NCBI GenBank assembly: GCA_963704455.1
Contig: OY969905.1
Location: 3,596,001-3,660,000 of the forward strand
Source: DASTCZ01 sp963704455
GTDB taxonomy: Bacteria; Acidobacteriota; Terriglobia; Acidiferrales; UBA7541
Reading direction: 5' to 3'
Length of the DNA stretch: 64,000 nucleotides
The notes beneath the pieces were generated by a model. It saw nothing but the letters and a program-made list of their open reading frames with translations. It was not told the origin of the DNA and made no database searches. Both the position numbers and the translations under genes were made by a program. Positions 9,428-17,590 of this stretch are shown one piece after another (within the stretch, counting starts at the first letter, position 1; every line of letters begins with the position of its first letter).

Positions 9428-9550
9428 GAGTTAGCAGGGGCGCTTTTGGGCGAGGTCTGGAAGTGTTTGAAAATAATAGAGTTAGGAGGGGCGCATTTTG
9501 TGCAAGGTTTTGCTGACAGTGTTGAAAACAAAGGAGTTAGGTGGGGCGCG
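9428..9550. repeat. Three-unit direct repeat (GAGTTAG..GGGGCGC)
   Basis: The core GAGTTAG plus two or three variable bases plus GGGGCGC begins at 9428, 9479 and 9534 (spacings 51 and 55). It is preceded by A-rich tracts (TCCAAAG, AAATAATA, AAAACAAAG) and by GTCTGGAAGTGTTTGAAA / GCTGACAGTGTTGAAA between units. The unit is not coding in a conserved frame. Confidence 0.6.
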
Positions 9551-9569
9551 GAAGGGGCGCGGTGGCATG

Positions 9570-9643
9570 TGTAGCGCCGGGCATTCAGGCTGATACCGGT
9601 TTTCGTGCCACGAACCAAGGCCGGGCTGAAGCCCGGCGCTACA
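9570..9643. repeat. REP-like inverted repeat
   Basis: The 13-base arms TGTAGCGCCGGGC (9570-9582) and GCCCGGCGCTACA (9631-9643) are perfect inverted complements. A second palindrome, CCGGGCTGAAGCCCGG, sits at 9621-9636. Extragenic GC-rich palindromes of this sort are often mobilised by RAYT transposases; no RAYT gene is present here. Confidence 0.65.
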
Positions 9644-9680
9644 GAAGATTTCAACTGACCCTCCCCCCCTACCTTTTTTT

Positions 9681-9822
9681 CTAAGTGGTAGATAACACAT
9701 GTAGTTGCGGGTGATGGGGGTACGTAAGTGGTAGAAAACACAGGTGTCTTTTTAAGGCGTTTTGGTGCAATTCTCGTAAGTGGTAGATAACACAGGTATT
9801 TAGGGGAATTGAGCGGCGATTT
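9681..9822 (-). repeat. Phased repeat array, locus 1 (three units)
   Basis: A core of AAGTGGTAGATAACAC type begins at 9683, 9726 and 9778 (spacings 43 and 52). The same family occurs at 47322-47525 with five units and the same alternating spacing. Read on the minus strand, the array starts directly behind a strong promoter-like sequence (9831-9859). The inter-unit segments are also related between the two loci, so it is not a spacer-type array. Confidence 0.75.
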
Positions 9823-9830
9823 CATAAAGG

Positions 9831-9859
9831 ATGATACAACAAGAGTAATCTAATGTCAA
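9831..9859 (-). promoter_or_regulatory. Conserved promoter reading into array locus 1
   Basis: On the minus strand TTGACA (9859-9854), a 17-base spacer and TATCAT (9836-9831). The first ATG is only five bases past the -10 (9825-9823), so the transcript would begin at or next to it. The same geometry is kept at locus 2 (47563-47591). Confidence 0.55.
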
Positions 9860-9990
9860 GAGAATTCTTTAGGAACTATGGGAAGATTTGTTACAAAACC
9901 TATTCGAATGAGTGTTCGAATGGGATGATCGAGGTAGAACGATCCATAGAGTGACCTGCGGCACCCTTTCGCCTCGCGGAAAGGATGCGC
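9860..9990. repeat. Dispersed repeat, uninterrupted copy with 20-bp palindrome
   Basis: This segment matches 47593-47600 plus 50714-50840, where the IS1-like transposon has inserted. It includes the near-palindrome ATTCGAAT-GAGT-GTTCGAAT (9903-9922) and a GC hairpin around CCTTTCGCCTCGCGGAAAGG. It ends just before the stop codon of the TIGR03435 gene. Confidence 0.75.
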
Positions 9991-10005
9991 CACCGACGGA
10001 GTTTC

Positions 10006-10848
10006 TTAGTTGGCCGATGGGGCTCCTTCGGCGTGATCGACCACGAGCACATTAAAGGGGAGCGTGCGCTTCTCCAACCGAAGGCCTAGCTGCTTTTCCA
10101 CTGCCTGCAAAATGGCTGGATCCACGTAGGTCGGCGGCTCCGGCGGGAACCAGCGCAGATCGATGGTGTACACGCCTGTCAAACCAGTCATGTTGACAAT
10201 GGGTCTGTCCAGGCCGGCACGGACCTGCAAGTTTTGTGCTAAGCCATCCATCGTGATCGCTGCGGCGAAAAATACCCCCGCTTCGTTGTGGACACCGGAC
10301 ACCGCGGTCTTTCCGTTGGGGAGTGCATATGTTCTCAGTTTTGGATGCTCGGGATCGTCGACTGGCTGGAGTTTAACGCCATTTCTGCCTGGTACGAGAG
10401 CATATACGGGAGTATCGCGCTTCTCCCAGTGGACCTGCAGGCCGAACCGCTCAGCCAGCCCCTGCTGCAACATCAGTCGCGCGGCTTCCTTCGTTGTGCC
10501 GGGCGGCATCGTGCCCTCGATTGCGAACCAATGTTCCTGATCGTTCGTCCATTTCGGGGAATCAATCTCGTTGTCGGTAACTTGATACGCCTCCTCTATC
10601 AGGTCCCGGAGTGTTAACTGGCAACGTATTCGATCCGGCTGATACTCGACAATGGTTTTTGGCAGGGATGTGGTTGAAGACCCTCCTGCCCTCTCGCTGT
10701 GAGAAAAAACCTGTTTAACCGAAAGCACATCAAAACTATCTTTTGGCGGCGCCGCGGTTTGTTGAGCCACATTTGGCAAAGCAGTCAGAAGCTCGCACAT
10801 TGCGATGCCCACGACAAAACATTTAAATCTTGATCTGATCTTTCTCAT
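10006..10848 (-). CDS. TIGR03435-type soil-associated exported protein
   Basis: About 280 residues from the ATG at 10848. It starts MRKIRSRFKCFVVGIAM with a signal-like hydrophobic stretch ending near PNVAQQ. The core has the family pattern: SFDVLSVKQ entry, LTLRDLIEEAYQV, RLMLQQGLAERFGLQVHWEKRD, VYALVPGRNG, TGLTGVYTIDLRW and the closing FNVLVVDHAEG. TIGR03435 proteins are abundant in soil Acidobacteriota genomes and have no known function. An upstream GTG or ATG at 10980 would add 44 arginine-rich residues before the signal peptide and is less likely. It shares strand with the VWFA pair upstream. Confidence 0.85.
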   Translation of the reverse strand: MRKIRSRFKCFVVGIAMCELLTALPNVAQQTAAPPKDSFDVLSVKQVFSHSERAGGSSTTSLPKTIVEYQPDRIRCQLTLRDLIEEAYQVTDNEIDSPKWTNDQEHWFAIEGTMPPGTTKEAARLMLQQGLAERFGLQVHWEKRDTPVYALVPGRNGVKLQPVDDPEHPKLRTYALPNGKTAVSGVHNEAGVFFAAAITMDGLAQNLQVRAGLDRPIVNMTGLTGVYTIDLRWFPPEPPTYVDPAILQAVEKQLGLRLEKRTLPFNVLVVDHAEGAPSAN

Positions 10849-11055
10849 CGCTCGCCGGGTGGGCCAGCCTTTCCTCACAATTTCTCTCCACAAATGCAGA
10901 TGATACCACCGAGGGTCGTCAACGAGGAGTAATATGGGGCGGCTTTTGGTTTGCGGGCTGTGCGGAGCGGGCGACCCCACGTCAAAGGCTGTGCCACGCG
11001 CTTGCAGGAGAAAGGCGACAACAGCGCAGACAGGGATGTCTGCGCCACTGGCGGG

Positions 11056-12852
11056 CTAGTGGATTTCGACTGCAGTGTTGAGTGCGGCGAGGCGGCCGGA
11101 CACCTCTTCTTGGACGACTTGGCGAAGACGATAGCTCCCGGGCGGGGCCTGGAGTGAGAGCTTTGCGTTGAGGCCCTGAGTAGAAAGTTGCGCTAGCGTA
11201 GCATCCTTCAGATTTAGGTCCATTATGCCCTCAACGCCAGTGAGGAAATGATTCTCCTGATCGAAGAGCGCGGTGACGAAGATCAGGCGCTCAACACTTC
11301 GGTCTGTTTGTCGCTGGAAGGGCAGATTGCGGATGTCCACGTGGATGGCGACTTTTAGAGCCTCCGAGCCGGAATCGACTTCCGTGGTTTCAGCGGATAC
11401 GGTGGCGGAAATATCGGACGGCGAATCGGAGGAGCGCACGGCGCGATCGAGGCTTTCGGAACGGAGAGCGGATGCGGATGGAGTTTCAGCCGGATTGTCT
11501 TTGGATGGAGCGAAGTAGCCGCGGCGGGCTTCGATGGTGGCGTCTTGTTTGTTGGCAAGCCTCACTTTGATCGTGTGGAAGCTGCCATTCTGTTTGAGAT
11601 CCGCAGGATCAAAACCTAAAACGTAAGAGACTTCAGGCAGAGCGGCCATTTCGCGGAGTCCGCGGCCGAGGTCGTTGCTGTTATGAAAGAATTTTCCTCC
11701 GGTGCCTTCCGCGAGAATGGCAAGCGGATCATTGAAGTATTCTTTTTGCATGTGGTCGAAACGATCTTTGAGCGCCATGAAGTTCGGCGCCACGACGATT
11801 GCCGGTCCTTCGCTCAGGTCGCCCCCAGGCGGCTCAGCCCAAAGCCCTTTTGCGTCCAGAGAATTGATGACCACGCCCGCATGAAGTGCTTCACTTATCA
11901 GCTTGTCCTGTTTCTGTTGAACAGTTTGGGTGAAAAAACCTGATGAGGTAAGAACGAGCATCCGGCGGCCGGAATATCTTTCCAGATGCTTGATAACGTC
12001 GCTGAGGATTCCAAGGGTGTTCAGTGAGTATTGCTCGGCGAGGCCTACAGTTTCTTGCGCTTGTGTCCTGACGATGTTCGCGCATCCGCTGATAGCTGCT
12101 CCACTACCACGGCCACCGGTAGAACAATTGCCGCAGAGCACAGCCTCTGCCAAGGCTTCATCGAAGGCGTCCGAATGAACATTGTAGTTTTGAACGATCA
12201 GCCAAGACTGATAAGGCCCCAAGCGTGGGCAGGACATCGGGCCCTGGTCGGCGCGCCGCTGATGAGTGACGAGTTGGCCTAGAGCGGCGAGGAGCTTCGC
12301 GCGGTCGTCAGTGAAGTCGAGAAAGACCATAGTCGAAGAAGTGAAGACGCCAATGCGATCTCCGGGCTCAAGGCTTTCGCGAACAAATTGTTCGGCGGCG
12401 CGGCGGGAGAATGCGAGGTCGCCTTCGGGCATGCTGAAGTCGTCAAAATAGAATGCGATATAGCGGGGCTTTGGTTTGGCAACAGGAGCGGGCGGAGGGG
12501 CGGGATTGTCAGCAGACGAAGGGGCAGCAGGCGCTGCGGCGAGCGGCGGCGGTGCGTTCTCTACGGAGAAAAACGTGGTTTTCTGCGGCTTGCCGTTGTC
12601 GAGAACCTCGAAGTCAGCTTGCGTCAAGCCGCCGACGGTTTTGCCGTGTGAATCGCGGACGACAACGCCGACTTCAACCATGTTGGTTTGAACGCGGATT
12701 GCATTTTCCGTGCGCGGCGCGTAGGGGCGGGCGCCCCAACGGACTTCATCCTCTGTGATGGTCTGACCGTGGACGAGAATGGCAACAGAAAAACCGGCTA
12801 GTCCTAGCAGGATGACTTGCATACATTTCGCGCGAAATTCTCGACTTGTCAT
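11056..12852 (-). CDS. VWFA-related acidobacterial protein, paralogue 3
   Basis: A 598-residue protein with signal peptide (MQVILLGLAGFSVAILVHGQ). The order of conserved blocks matches the other three paralogues: RWGARPYAPRTENAIRVQTN, VGGLTQADFEVLDNG, PRYIAFYFDDFSMPEG in the metal-site position, GTGGKFFHNSNDLGRGLREMA, and LQAPPGSYRLRQVVQE near the end. It has a proline/alanine linker between the N-terminal beta domain and the VWA-like domain. The metal motif is DDFSM, again not DxSxS. The gene is 80 bases downstream of paralogue 4 on the same strand. Function unknown; export to the periplasm or surface is inferred. Confidence 0.87.
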   Translation of the reverse strand: MTSREFRAKCMQVILLGLAGFSVAILVHGQTITEDEVRWGARPYAPRTENAIRVQTNMVEVGVVVRDSHGKTVGGLTQADFEVLDNGKPQKTTFFSVENAPPPLAAAPAAPSSADNPAPPPAPVAKPKPRYIAFYFDDFSMPEGDLAFSRRAAEQFVRESLEPGDRIGVFTSSTMVFLDFTDDRAKLLAALGQLVTHQRRADQGPMSCPRLGPYQSWLIVQNYNVHSDAFDEALAEAVLCGNCSTGGRGSGAAISGCANIVRTQAQETVGLAEQYSLNTLGILSDVIKHLERYSGRRMLVLTSSGFFTQTVQQKQDKLISEALHAGVVINSLDAKGLWAEPPGGDLSEGPAIVVAPNFMALKDRFDHMQKEYFNDPLAILAEGTGGKFFHNSNDLGRGLREMAALPEVSYVLGFDPADLKQNGSFHTIKVRLANKQDATIEARRGYFAPSKDNPAETPSASALRSESLDRAVRSSDSPSDISATVSAETTEVDSGSEALKVAIHVDIRNLPFQRQTDRSVERLIFVTALFDQENHFLTGVEGIMDLNLKDATLAQLSTQGLNAKLSLQAPPGSYRLRQVVQEEVSGRLAALNTAVEIH

Positions 12853-12932
12853 GGGGTGAATCGCCGTTCTGTTGTGACGCCGATTATCTTACAAGAGTTG
12901 TAACACGACTACGGCGTCCAAAACGAAAATGA

Positions 12933-14696
12933 TCAGCGGATCTCGACGGGAGTGTTGAATGCTGCGATGCGGCCGGTGACGGCTTCCTGGACGACCTGGC
13001 GGAGGCGATAAGTCCCCGGCGGGGCCTGGAGAGTGACGATGGCGCTGGCACCCGAGGAGTTGAGCATGGTGAGCGTGCCGTCGGTGAGATTCATTTCCAT
13101 CATGCCTTCCACGCCGCTGAGGAATTTATTTTCGGTGTCGAAGAGCGCGGTGATGAAGATGAGCCGCTCGGCGTGGCGGCCGTTTTCTTTTTTGAACGGA
13201 AGGGCGTGGATGTCCACGTGGACTTCGACCCGCAGCGCGGGCTCGCCGGTGGCAAGTAAGATGGATTTCGTGTCCACGCCCGCCTGAATGCCCTGCAATT
13301 CCTCGCTGCCCATGACTTGCTTGTTGAGCTTGGCGAGTTTTTCGCGCGGGGCGAGGGCGGCTTTGTTTGGCGCGAAATAGCCGGGGCGGGCGTCAATGGT
13401 GTAACCCAAATTGTTCACGAGCTTTACCTTCAGCGGGTGGTAAGCGCCGTCGGACTTCATCTCATCGGGAAGAAAGCCGAGCGTGTAGGAAACTTCCGGC
13501 ATAGCGGCCAACTGGCGGACGCCGCCCACAATGTCATTGCTGTTGTGGAAGAAGGTGCCGCCGGTGCCTTCGGCGATCGCGGACATGGAATCGTCGGCGA
13601 CGGAGCGTTCATCGCTGGCGAGTTCCTGGGAGTAGGCTGCAAGATCGGCTCGCTCACCAGCGCCCTTGGTCATGAGCAATGCGGTGTCTTCGTTGTTAAG
13701 CCAGTCCGCGGAAAGCCCTTTTGCATCCAGAGTGTTGACGCGAATACCCGCGTGCAGGGCGTCGTCAATAATCTTGCTTTGCTGCTTCTGGACAGATTTG
13801 GACATCGAAAAGTACCCGGAAGACGTCATGACGAGCATCCTGTGGCCGGGCATTTTGCCGACATAGCGGATGATGTCGCCGAGGGCGCCGAGAGAATTCA
13901 TGGCGAACTGATCGGCGAGTCCAACAGTGTATTGCGCCTGCACCTGCACGAGGTTCGACTGCTGGGCGATGCAACTTGCATCCGCGGTGTTCATGCAATT
14001 GCATTTGACCGCCTCCGCGAGCGCGAGGTCGAACGGCTGCGAATGGACGTCCCACATTTGGACGATTTGATATGCCTGATAGGGCTCGATGTGCGGACAC
14101 GAGCCGGATCCGTAAGAAGCCTTGCGATAGTGGGAATAAACCCTATCAATCGCCGCGGAAAGCTTATCCCTGTCATTCGTGAAATTCTGCGTCACGGTTG
14201 CGGAGGAGGTGAAGACGGCGGCTTTGTCTGTTGGCTGGAGATGATCGGCGACAAATTTCTTGGCGGCCTTGCGCACCATCACGAGGTCCGGCGTCTCCAT
14301 GTTGTTATCGTCGAAATAGAAGCCGATGTAGCGCGGCTGCGGCGCGGGCGGCGGCGCAGGCGGTGGAGCGCCCGGAGTTACAATGACGGGCGCGGGAGTG
14401 GGCGCGGGGGATTCCTCTTCGACGCTGAAATGCGAAATCTTCTGCGGCCTGCTGGAATCGAAGACCAGGAAATCTTCCTGCTTTAGTCCGCGGACGGGCT
14501 TGCCGTGATCGTCGCGGATGACGACGCCGACTTCGACCAAGTTCGATTGCACCGTGATGGCGTTGGCAGCTTCCGGCGTATAGGGAGCGCTGGCAACGCG
14601 GATTTCATCGTCAGAGGTGGCGGGGTTCTGGCCGCGAACGAGAACTGCGCCGAGGATGGCGGCGCACAGAAGCAACGAGATTTGAAAGCGCCTCAT
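12933..14696 (-). CDS. VWFA-related acidobacterial protein, paralogue 4
   Basis: A 587-residue exported protein (signal peptide ISLLLCAAILGAVLVRGQ). Same TIGR03436-type layout as paralogues 1-3, with a long proline-rich linker (APTPAPVIVTPGAPPPAPPP) before PRYIGFYFDDNNMETP. The metal-site position reads DDNNM, the most divergent of the four. Conserved EGTGGTFFHNSND and LQAPPGTYRLRQVVQE blocks are present. It has several cysteines in the mid region (CPHIEPYQ, CNCMN) where paralogue 3 also has cysteines. It is first in a minus-strand pair with paralogue 3. Confidence 0.87.
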   Translation of the reverse strand: MRRFQISLLLCAAILGAVLVRGQNPATSDDEIRVASAPYTPEAANAITVQSNLVEVGVVIRDDHGKPVRGLKQEDFLVFDSSRPQKISHFSVEEESPAPTPAPVIVTPGAPPPAPPPAPQPRYIGFYFDDNNMETPDLVMVRKAAKKFVADHLQPTDKAAVFTSSATVTQNFTNDRDKLSAAIDRVYSHYRKASYGSGSCPHIEPYQAYQIVQMWDVHSQPFDLALAEAVKCNCMNTADASCIAQQSNLVQVQAQYTVGLADQFAMNSLGALGDIIRYVGKMPGHRMLVMTSSGYFSMSKSVQKQQSKIIDDALHAGIRVNTLDAKGLSADWLNNEDTALLMTKGAGERADLAAYSQELASDERSVADDSMSAIAEGTGGTFFHNSNDIVGGVRQLAAMPEVSYTLGFLPDEMKSDGAYHPLKVKLVNNLGYTIDARPGYFAPNKAALAPREKLAKLNKQVMGSEELQGIQAGVDTKSILLATGEPALRVEVHVDIHALPFKKENGRHAERLIFITALFDTENKFLSGVEGMMEMNLTDGTLTMLNSSGASAIVTLQAPPGTYRLRQVVQEAVTGRIAAFNTPVEIR

Positions 14697-15000
14697 CTCA
14701 ATCGCTGGGAGCGGCAGGGTGTGAGTGCTTCAGAGTATTGGACTCTGTATAGGACATTGTATTTGACATTGTATTTGAAACCGGCAATGCGCATAGGGAT
14801 GCACCGATCGTTTGCGCAATGCGAAGCGTCGGGGCAATGCAACGGCACGCGATGAATCGTTCGGCTTCGACCTACAGCGACGATCGGGAGTGGGAAAGGC
14901 ATGGGGCGTTAATCCGAACGGTAATACAGCGGTCAGATACTGGCAAGGAACTTCAACAGGGGTTATTGGAGATATAATCAGAGCTGGAGAGTGAGTGGTA
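14697..15000. other. Divergent intergenic region with 12-bp tandem repeat
   Basis: Between the minus-strand VWFA gene and the plus-strand gene at 15001. ACATTGTATTTG occurs twice in tandem (14754-14777). Plus-strand TATAAT at 14973-14978 is a good -10 for the downstream gene, with only a weak -35 (CTTCAA at 14951). No gene is seen. Confidence 0.5.
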
Positions 15001-15750
15001 ATGCGAAAGCGTGCGGCGGGATTATTGGCGGCAGTATTGATGGTTGGGCTTGCAGCGTATGCGAACGATCCGTGGAAGGACAAGGATCCCCAGAGCTGGG
15101 ATGAAAAAGATGTGCAAAGGATTCTGCAGGATTCGCCGTGGTCGCACAAAGTGCAATTTGGGACGAGCGGCGGAGGGGCTGTGCCGGGGACAGTGACCGG
15201 AACTGGCAGCCAGGCGCATCCGGAAACAGGCGCCACCAACGCCAACCAAGGCATGCCGACCGGAATCGCGGGAACCACAGTTAACGCGACTACCGGAAAC
15301 CTTGGGCCGGAAACTGATTTCAGCATTAGCTGGGTATCGTCACGGACGGTGCGGGAGGCGCAAGCGCGGCGGAGAGAGTTGGGCGGCGTCCCGCCGAGCA
15401 TCGCGCGAAGGGATCTGGCGAAGCCGGCGGAAGATTACGAAGTGATGGTGGCAAGCTCGGATATGAGCGTGCTGGCGAAGGAAAGCGAAGAGGAGTTGAA
15501 GGCGCATGCGGCGCTAATTCTAAAGAGCAATAAGGCGAATGTCTCTCCCTCACGCGTGGTGCTGCAAAGGGGGCAGACGGGGCAGGTGTCCGCAATAATA
15601 TTTGTGTTCGAGAAAAAGTCGGCGAATGGCGAGCCCACGCTTGCGCCGAATGAGAAGGGCGCGGACTTTGTGACGCAGGCCGGGAAAACACGGCTCAAAG
15701 TGAGCTTTGATTTCACGAAGATGAAGGACAGGCAAGGATTGGATTTGTAG
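15001..15750 (+). CDS. Exported protein of unknown function (DPWKDK type)
   Basis: About 249 residues with a short signal peptide (RAAGLLAAVLMVGLAAYA). The mature N-terminus is NDPWKDKDPQSWDEKDVQRILQDSPW, a tryptophan/aspartate-rich block that I have an impression of from other acidobacterial exported proteins but cannot assign to a function. A Gly/Thr-rich linker follows, then a mixed alpha/beta C-terminal part with a conserved-looking SPSRVVLQRGQ. No catalytic motif was recognised. GTG at 14995 is an alternative start two codons upstream. A TATAAT box 22 bases before the ATG suggests its own promoter. A Q-rich exported protein follows. Confidence 0.7.
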   Translation: MRKRAAGLLAAVLMVGLAAYANDPWKDKDPQSWDEKDVQRILQDSPWSHKVQFGTSGGGAVPGTVTGTGSQAHPETGATNANQGMPTGIAGTTVNATTGNLGPETDFSISWVSSRTVREAQARRRELGGVPPSIARRDLAKPAEDYEVMVASSDMSVLAKESEEELKAHAALILKSNKANVSPSRVVLQRGQTGQVSAIIFVFEKKSANGEPTLAPNEKGADFVTQAGKTRLKVSFDFTKMKDRQGLDL

Positions 15751-15925
15751 TGGATTTCTCCGCGCGGTAACCGCAGCCTCTTCGCATATCTACCCACCTT
15801 AAAACGTTTGGGTGTCTCGCAGATGGGCCGGCGTGTATCTCTTTGGATAAACCTGTACCTCCGGGCCATATATACGGGGCGGATTTGAGGGCGAGGATAG
15901 GTGCGAGCCTGTGAGGGAGGGAATT

Positions 15926-16735
15926 GTGAAGCATCAATCGAAGTACGCGGTGTTGGTAATCTTTGTTGCGGGCGTGTGTGCTTTCGAATGCAATTCGGCG
16001 TGGGGCCAGACTCCACCGCCTCAGCAGCCTCCAGCACAGCAGTCATCGTCTCAGCAATCCGCGGCGCAACAGCAAGGCCAGCAAACTCAACAGACTCAGC
16101 AAGCACAACAGACTCAACAAGTGCAACAGCCGCTCTCAGTTGCCGATGCGGCGCGGAAATATCGCGAGGAAAAAGCAGAGAAGGAAAAAAACGGGGCGCA
16201 GCCGAAGACCGTGTACACGAATGAGGGAATTCTACCGAAGGGCGGGGCGAACGCGCTGGGGATCGCGCCGATTGCAAATCCAGTTCAACCAGCAGGAGGC
16301 GCGGCAGCCCAGCGCGCGTCAGGGTCGGAATCCGGGCCGGGCTATGCGGATGCGGTGTTGCGCCTAAACGAGGCTTGGGCGCAAACGGACGCGATTGCAT
16401 TGGTGGATCGCGAAACACTGGTGAGTACGATTTTGAATGGGAATAACTCGGACTTTCCCGGAAAAGCGCAATGGGAAGCACGTCTGATGGCGGGACGGGA
16501 TTACTATGTGTCGCACAGCCGGCAATTAATCGTGGCGATGAGGCAATTGATGGGCGAAGCAAAAAAGCTTGAAGATGCGGCGCCAGACTTGCCCGAGAGC
16601 GATCCTCGCGTCCAGACGGTTATGAATAAAGTCAAGGCGTTGAGCCGCGACGCGCAAAAGTCAGCGGATGATTTCAAGAGGCTCGTCGAAGAGGGAAAGG
16701 AACTCGCAAAGCAGGCGCAAGCGCGGCGGAATTGA
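15926..16735 (+). CDS. Exported glutamine-rich protein of unknown function
   Basis: About 269 residues from GTG at 15926, which has GGGAGG five bases upstream. A signal peptide (YAVLVIFVAGVCAFECNSAWGQ) is followed by about 50 residues almost entirely of Q, P, S, A and T. Then comes a charged segment (KYREEKAEKEK) and a C-terminal helical region rich in A, K, E and R. The low-complexity glutamine tract suggests a flexible linker in the periplasm. I recognise no domain. It is convergent with dapD (12-base gap). Confidence 0.7.
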   Translation: MKHQSKYAVLVIFVAGVCAFECNSAWGQTPPPQQPPAQQSSSQQSAAQQQGQQTQQTQQAQQTQQVQQPLSVADAARKYREEKAEKEKNGAQPKTVYTNEGILPKGGANALGIAPIANPVQPAGGAAAQRASGSESGPGYADAVLRLNEAWAQTDAIALVDRETLVSTILNGNNSDFPGKAQWEARLMAGRDYYVSHSRQLIVAMRQLMGEAKKLEDAAPDLPESDPRVQTVMNKVKALSRDAQKSADDFKRLVEEGKELAKQAQARRN

Positions 16736-16747
16736 TGAAAGCCAAAT

Positions 16748-17590
16748 TTATCTAAGCAAGTCCTCCAGCTGAATCTTGGCGTCAGTTTTCGCGTCGCGAT
16801 ACTTGACGATCACCGGAGTGTAAAGGGAGATGCCCCACTCCGCGCCTTTCCCTTTTGTAATCGCGCGGCCACCCGGCACAACCACGGCGTTTTCGGGAAT
16901 CACGAGGGGTTCCTCCGCGGTTCCGGAGATGTGGACCTCACTGCGCACGAGGTCATAAACCGGCGTTGAGCGGTTTAGCACCGTGCCCGTGCCGATCACG
17001 GCGCGGCGCTTGATGACGGTGCCCTCGTACACGCCGGAATTTCCGCCGACGAGCACATCGTCTTCGACGATGACAGGGAGCGCGCCGATTGGCTCGAGCA
17101 CTCCGCCGATTTGCACGCCCGCCGAAATGTGGCAGTTCCTGCCGACCTGCGCGCAGCTTCCGATGAGGGCGTGTGAATCCACAAGCGTTCCTTCGCCGAC
17201 ATAAGCGCCCACGTTGATGAACATCGGCGGCATGCAGGTGACGCCTTTGCCGACGTAGCAGGCGTCGCGAATGCTCGATCCGCCGGGGACGATGCGCACG
17301 CCGCTCGCAACGGTGAGCTGCTTGAGCGGGTAGGTGTGCTTATCGAAAAACGGAAGCCGCGCGGGGTCCACGGAAAAATCCACGAGTTTCCCCATGCGGA
17401 AGCCGAGAAGGATGCCCTTCTTCACCCAGCCATTCACGCGCCAGCCGCTTTTTTCATGCGAATCGGATTCGGCGGCGCGGACTTCGCCGGCGTTCAGCGC
17501 GTCTTTGAATTTCTGGAAAACCCGGAAGTCGCCATCGGTGTACTGACCCGGAGTTTTCTCAAACAACTCTTCAATCTGCGATTGCAGCAT
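16748..17590 (-). CDS. dapD: Tetrahydrodipicolinate N-succinyltransferase DapD
   Basis: A 280-residue left-handed beta-helix acyltransferase. Hexapeptide repeats run from GVRIVPGGSSIRDACYVGKG through GGNSGVYEGTVIKRRAVIGTG. It converts tetrahydrodipicolinate plus succinyl-CoA to N-succinyl-2-amino-6-oxopimelate in the succinylase branch of lysine/DAP synthesis. Length and the N-terminal helical domain match DapD. It is the last gene of the dap operon; its ATG lies inside the end of dapA (20-base overlap), which suggests translational coupling. Confidence 0.94.
   Translation of the reverse strand: MLQSQIEELFEKTPGQYTDGDFRVFQKFKDALNAGEVRAAESDSHEKSGWRVNGWVKKGILLGFRMGKLVDFSVDPARLPFFDKHTYPLKQLTVASGVRIVPGGSSIRDACYVGKGVTCMPPMFINVGAYVGEGTLVDSHALIGSCAQVGRNCHISAGVQIGGVLEPIGALPVIVEDDVLVGGNSGVYEGTVIKRRAVIGTGTVLNRSTPVYDLVRSEVHISGTAEEPLVIPENAVVVPGGRAITKGKGAEWGISLYTPVIVKYRDAKTDAKIQLEDLLR

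Noticed and set aside
9301..9825. Minus-strand 174-codon ORF starting MKSPLNSP
   Set aside because: It runs through the phased array, the REP-like element and the GAGTTAG repeats. The repeat cores are read in different frames, so it is a repeat-derived frame rather than a protein, although a transcript may start there.
13317..14486. Plus-strand 389-codon ORF
   Set aside because: Antisense to VWFA paralogue 4.
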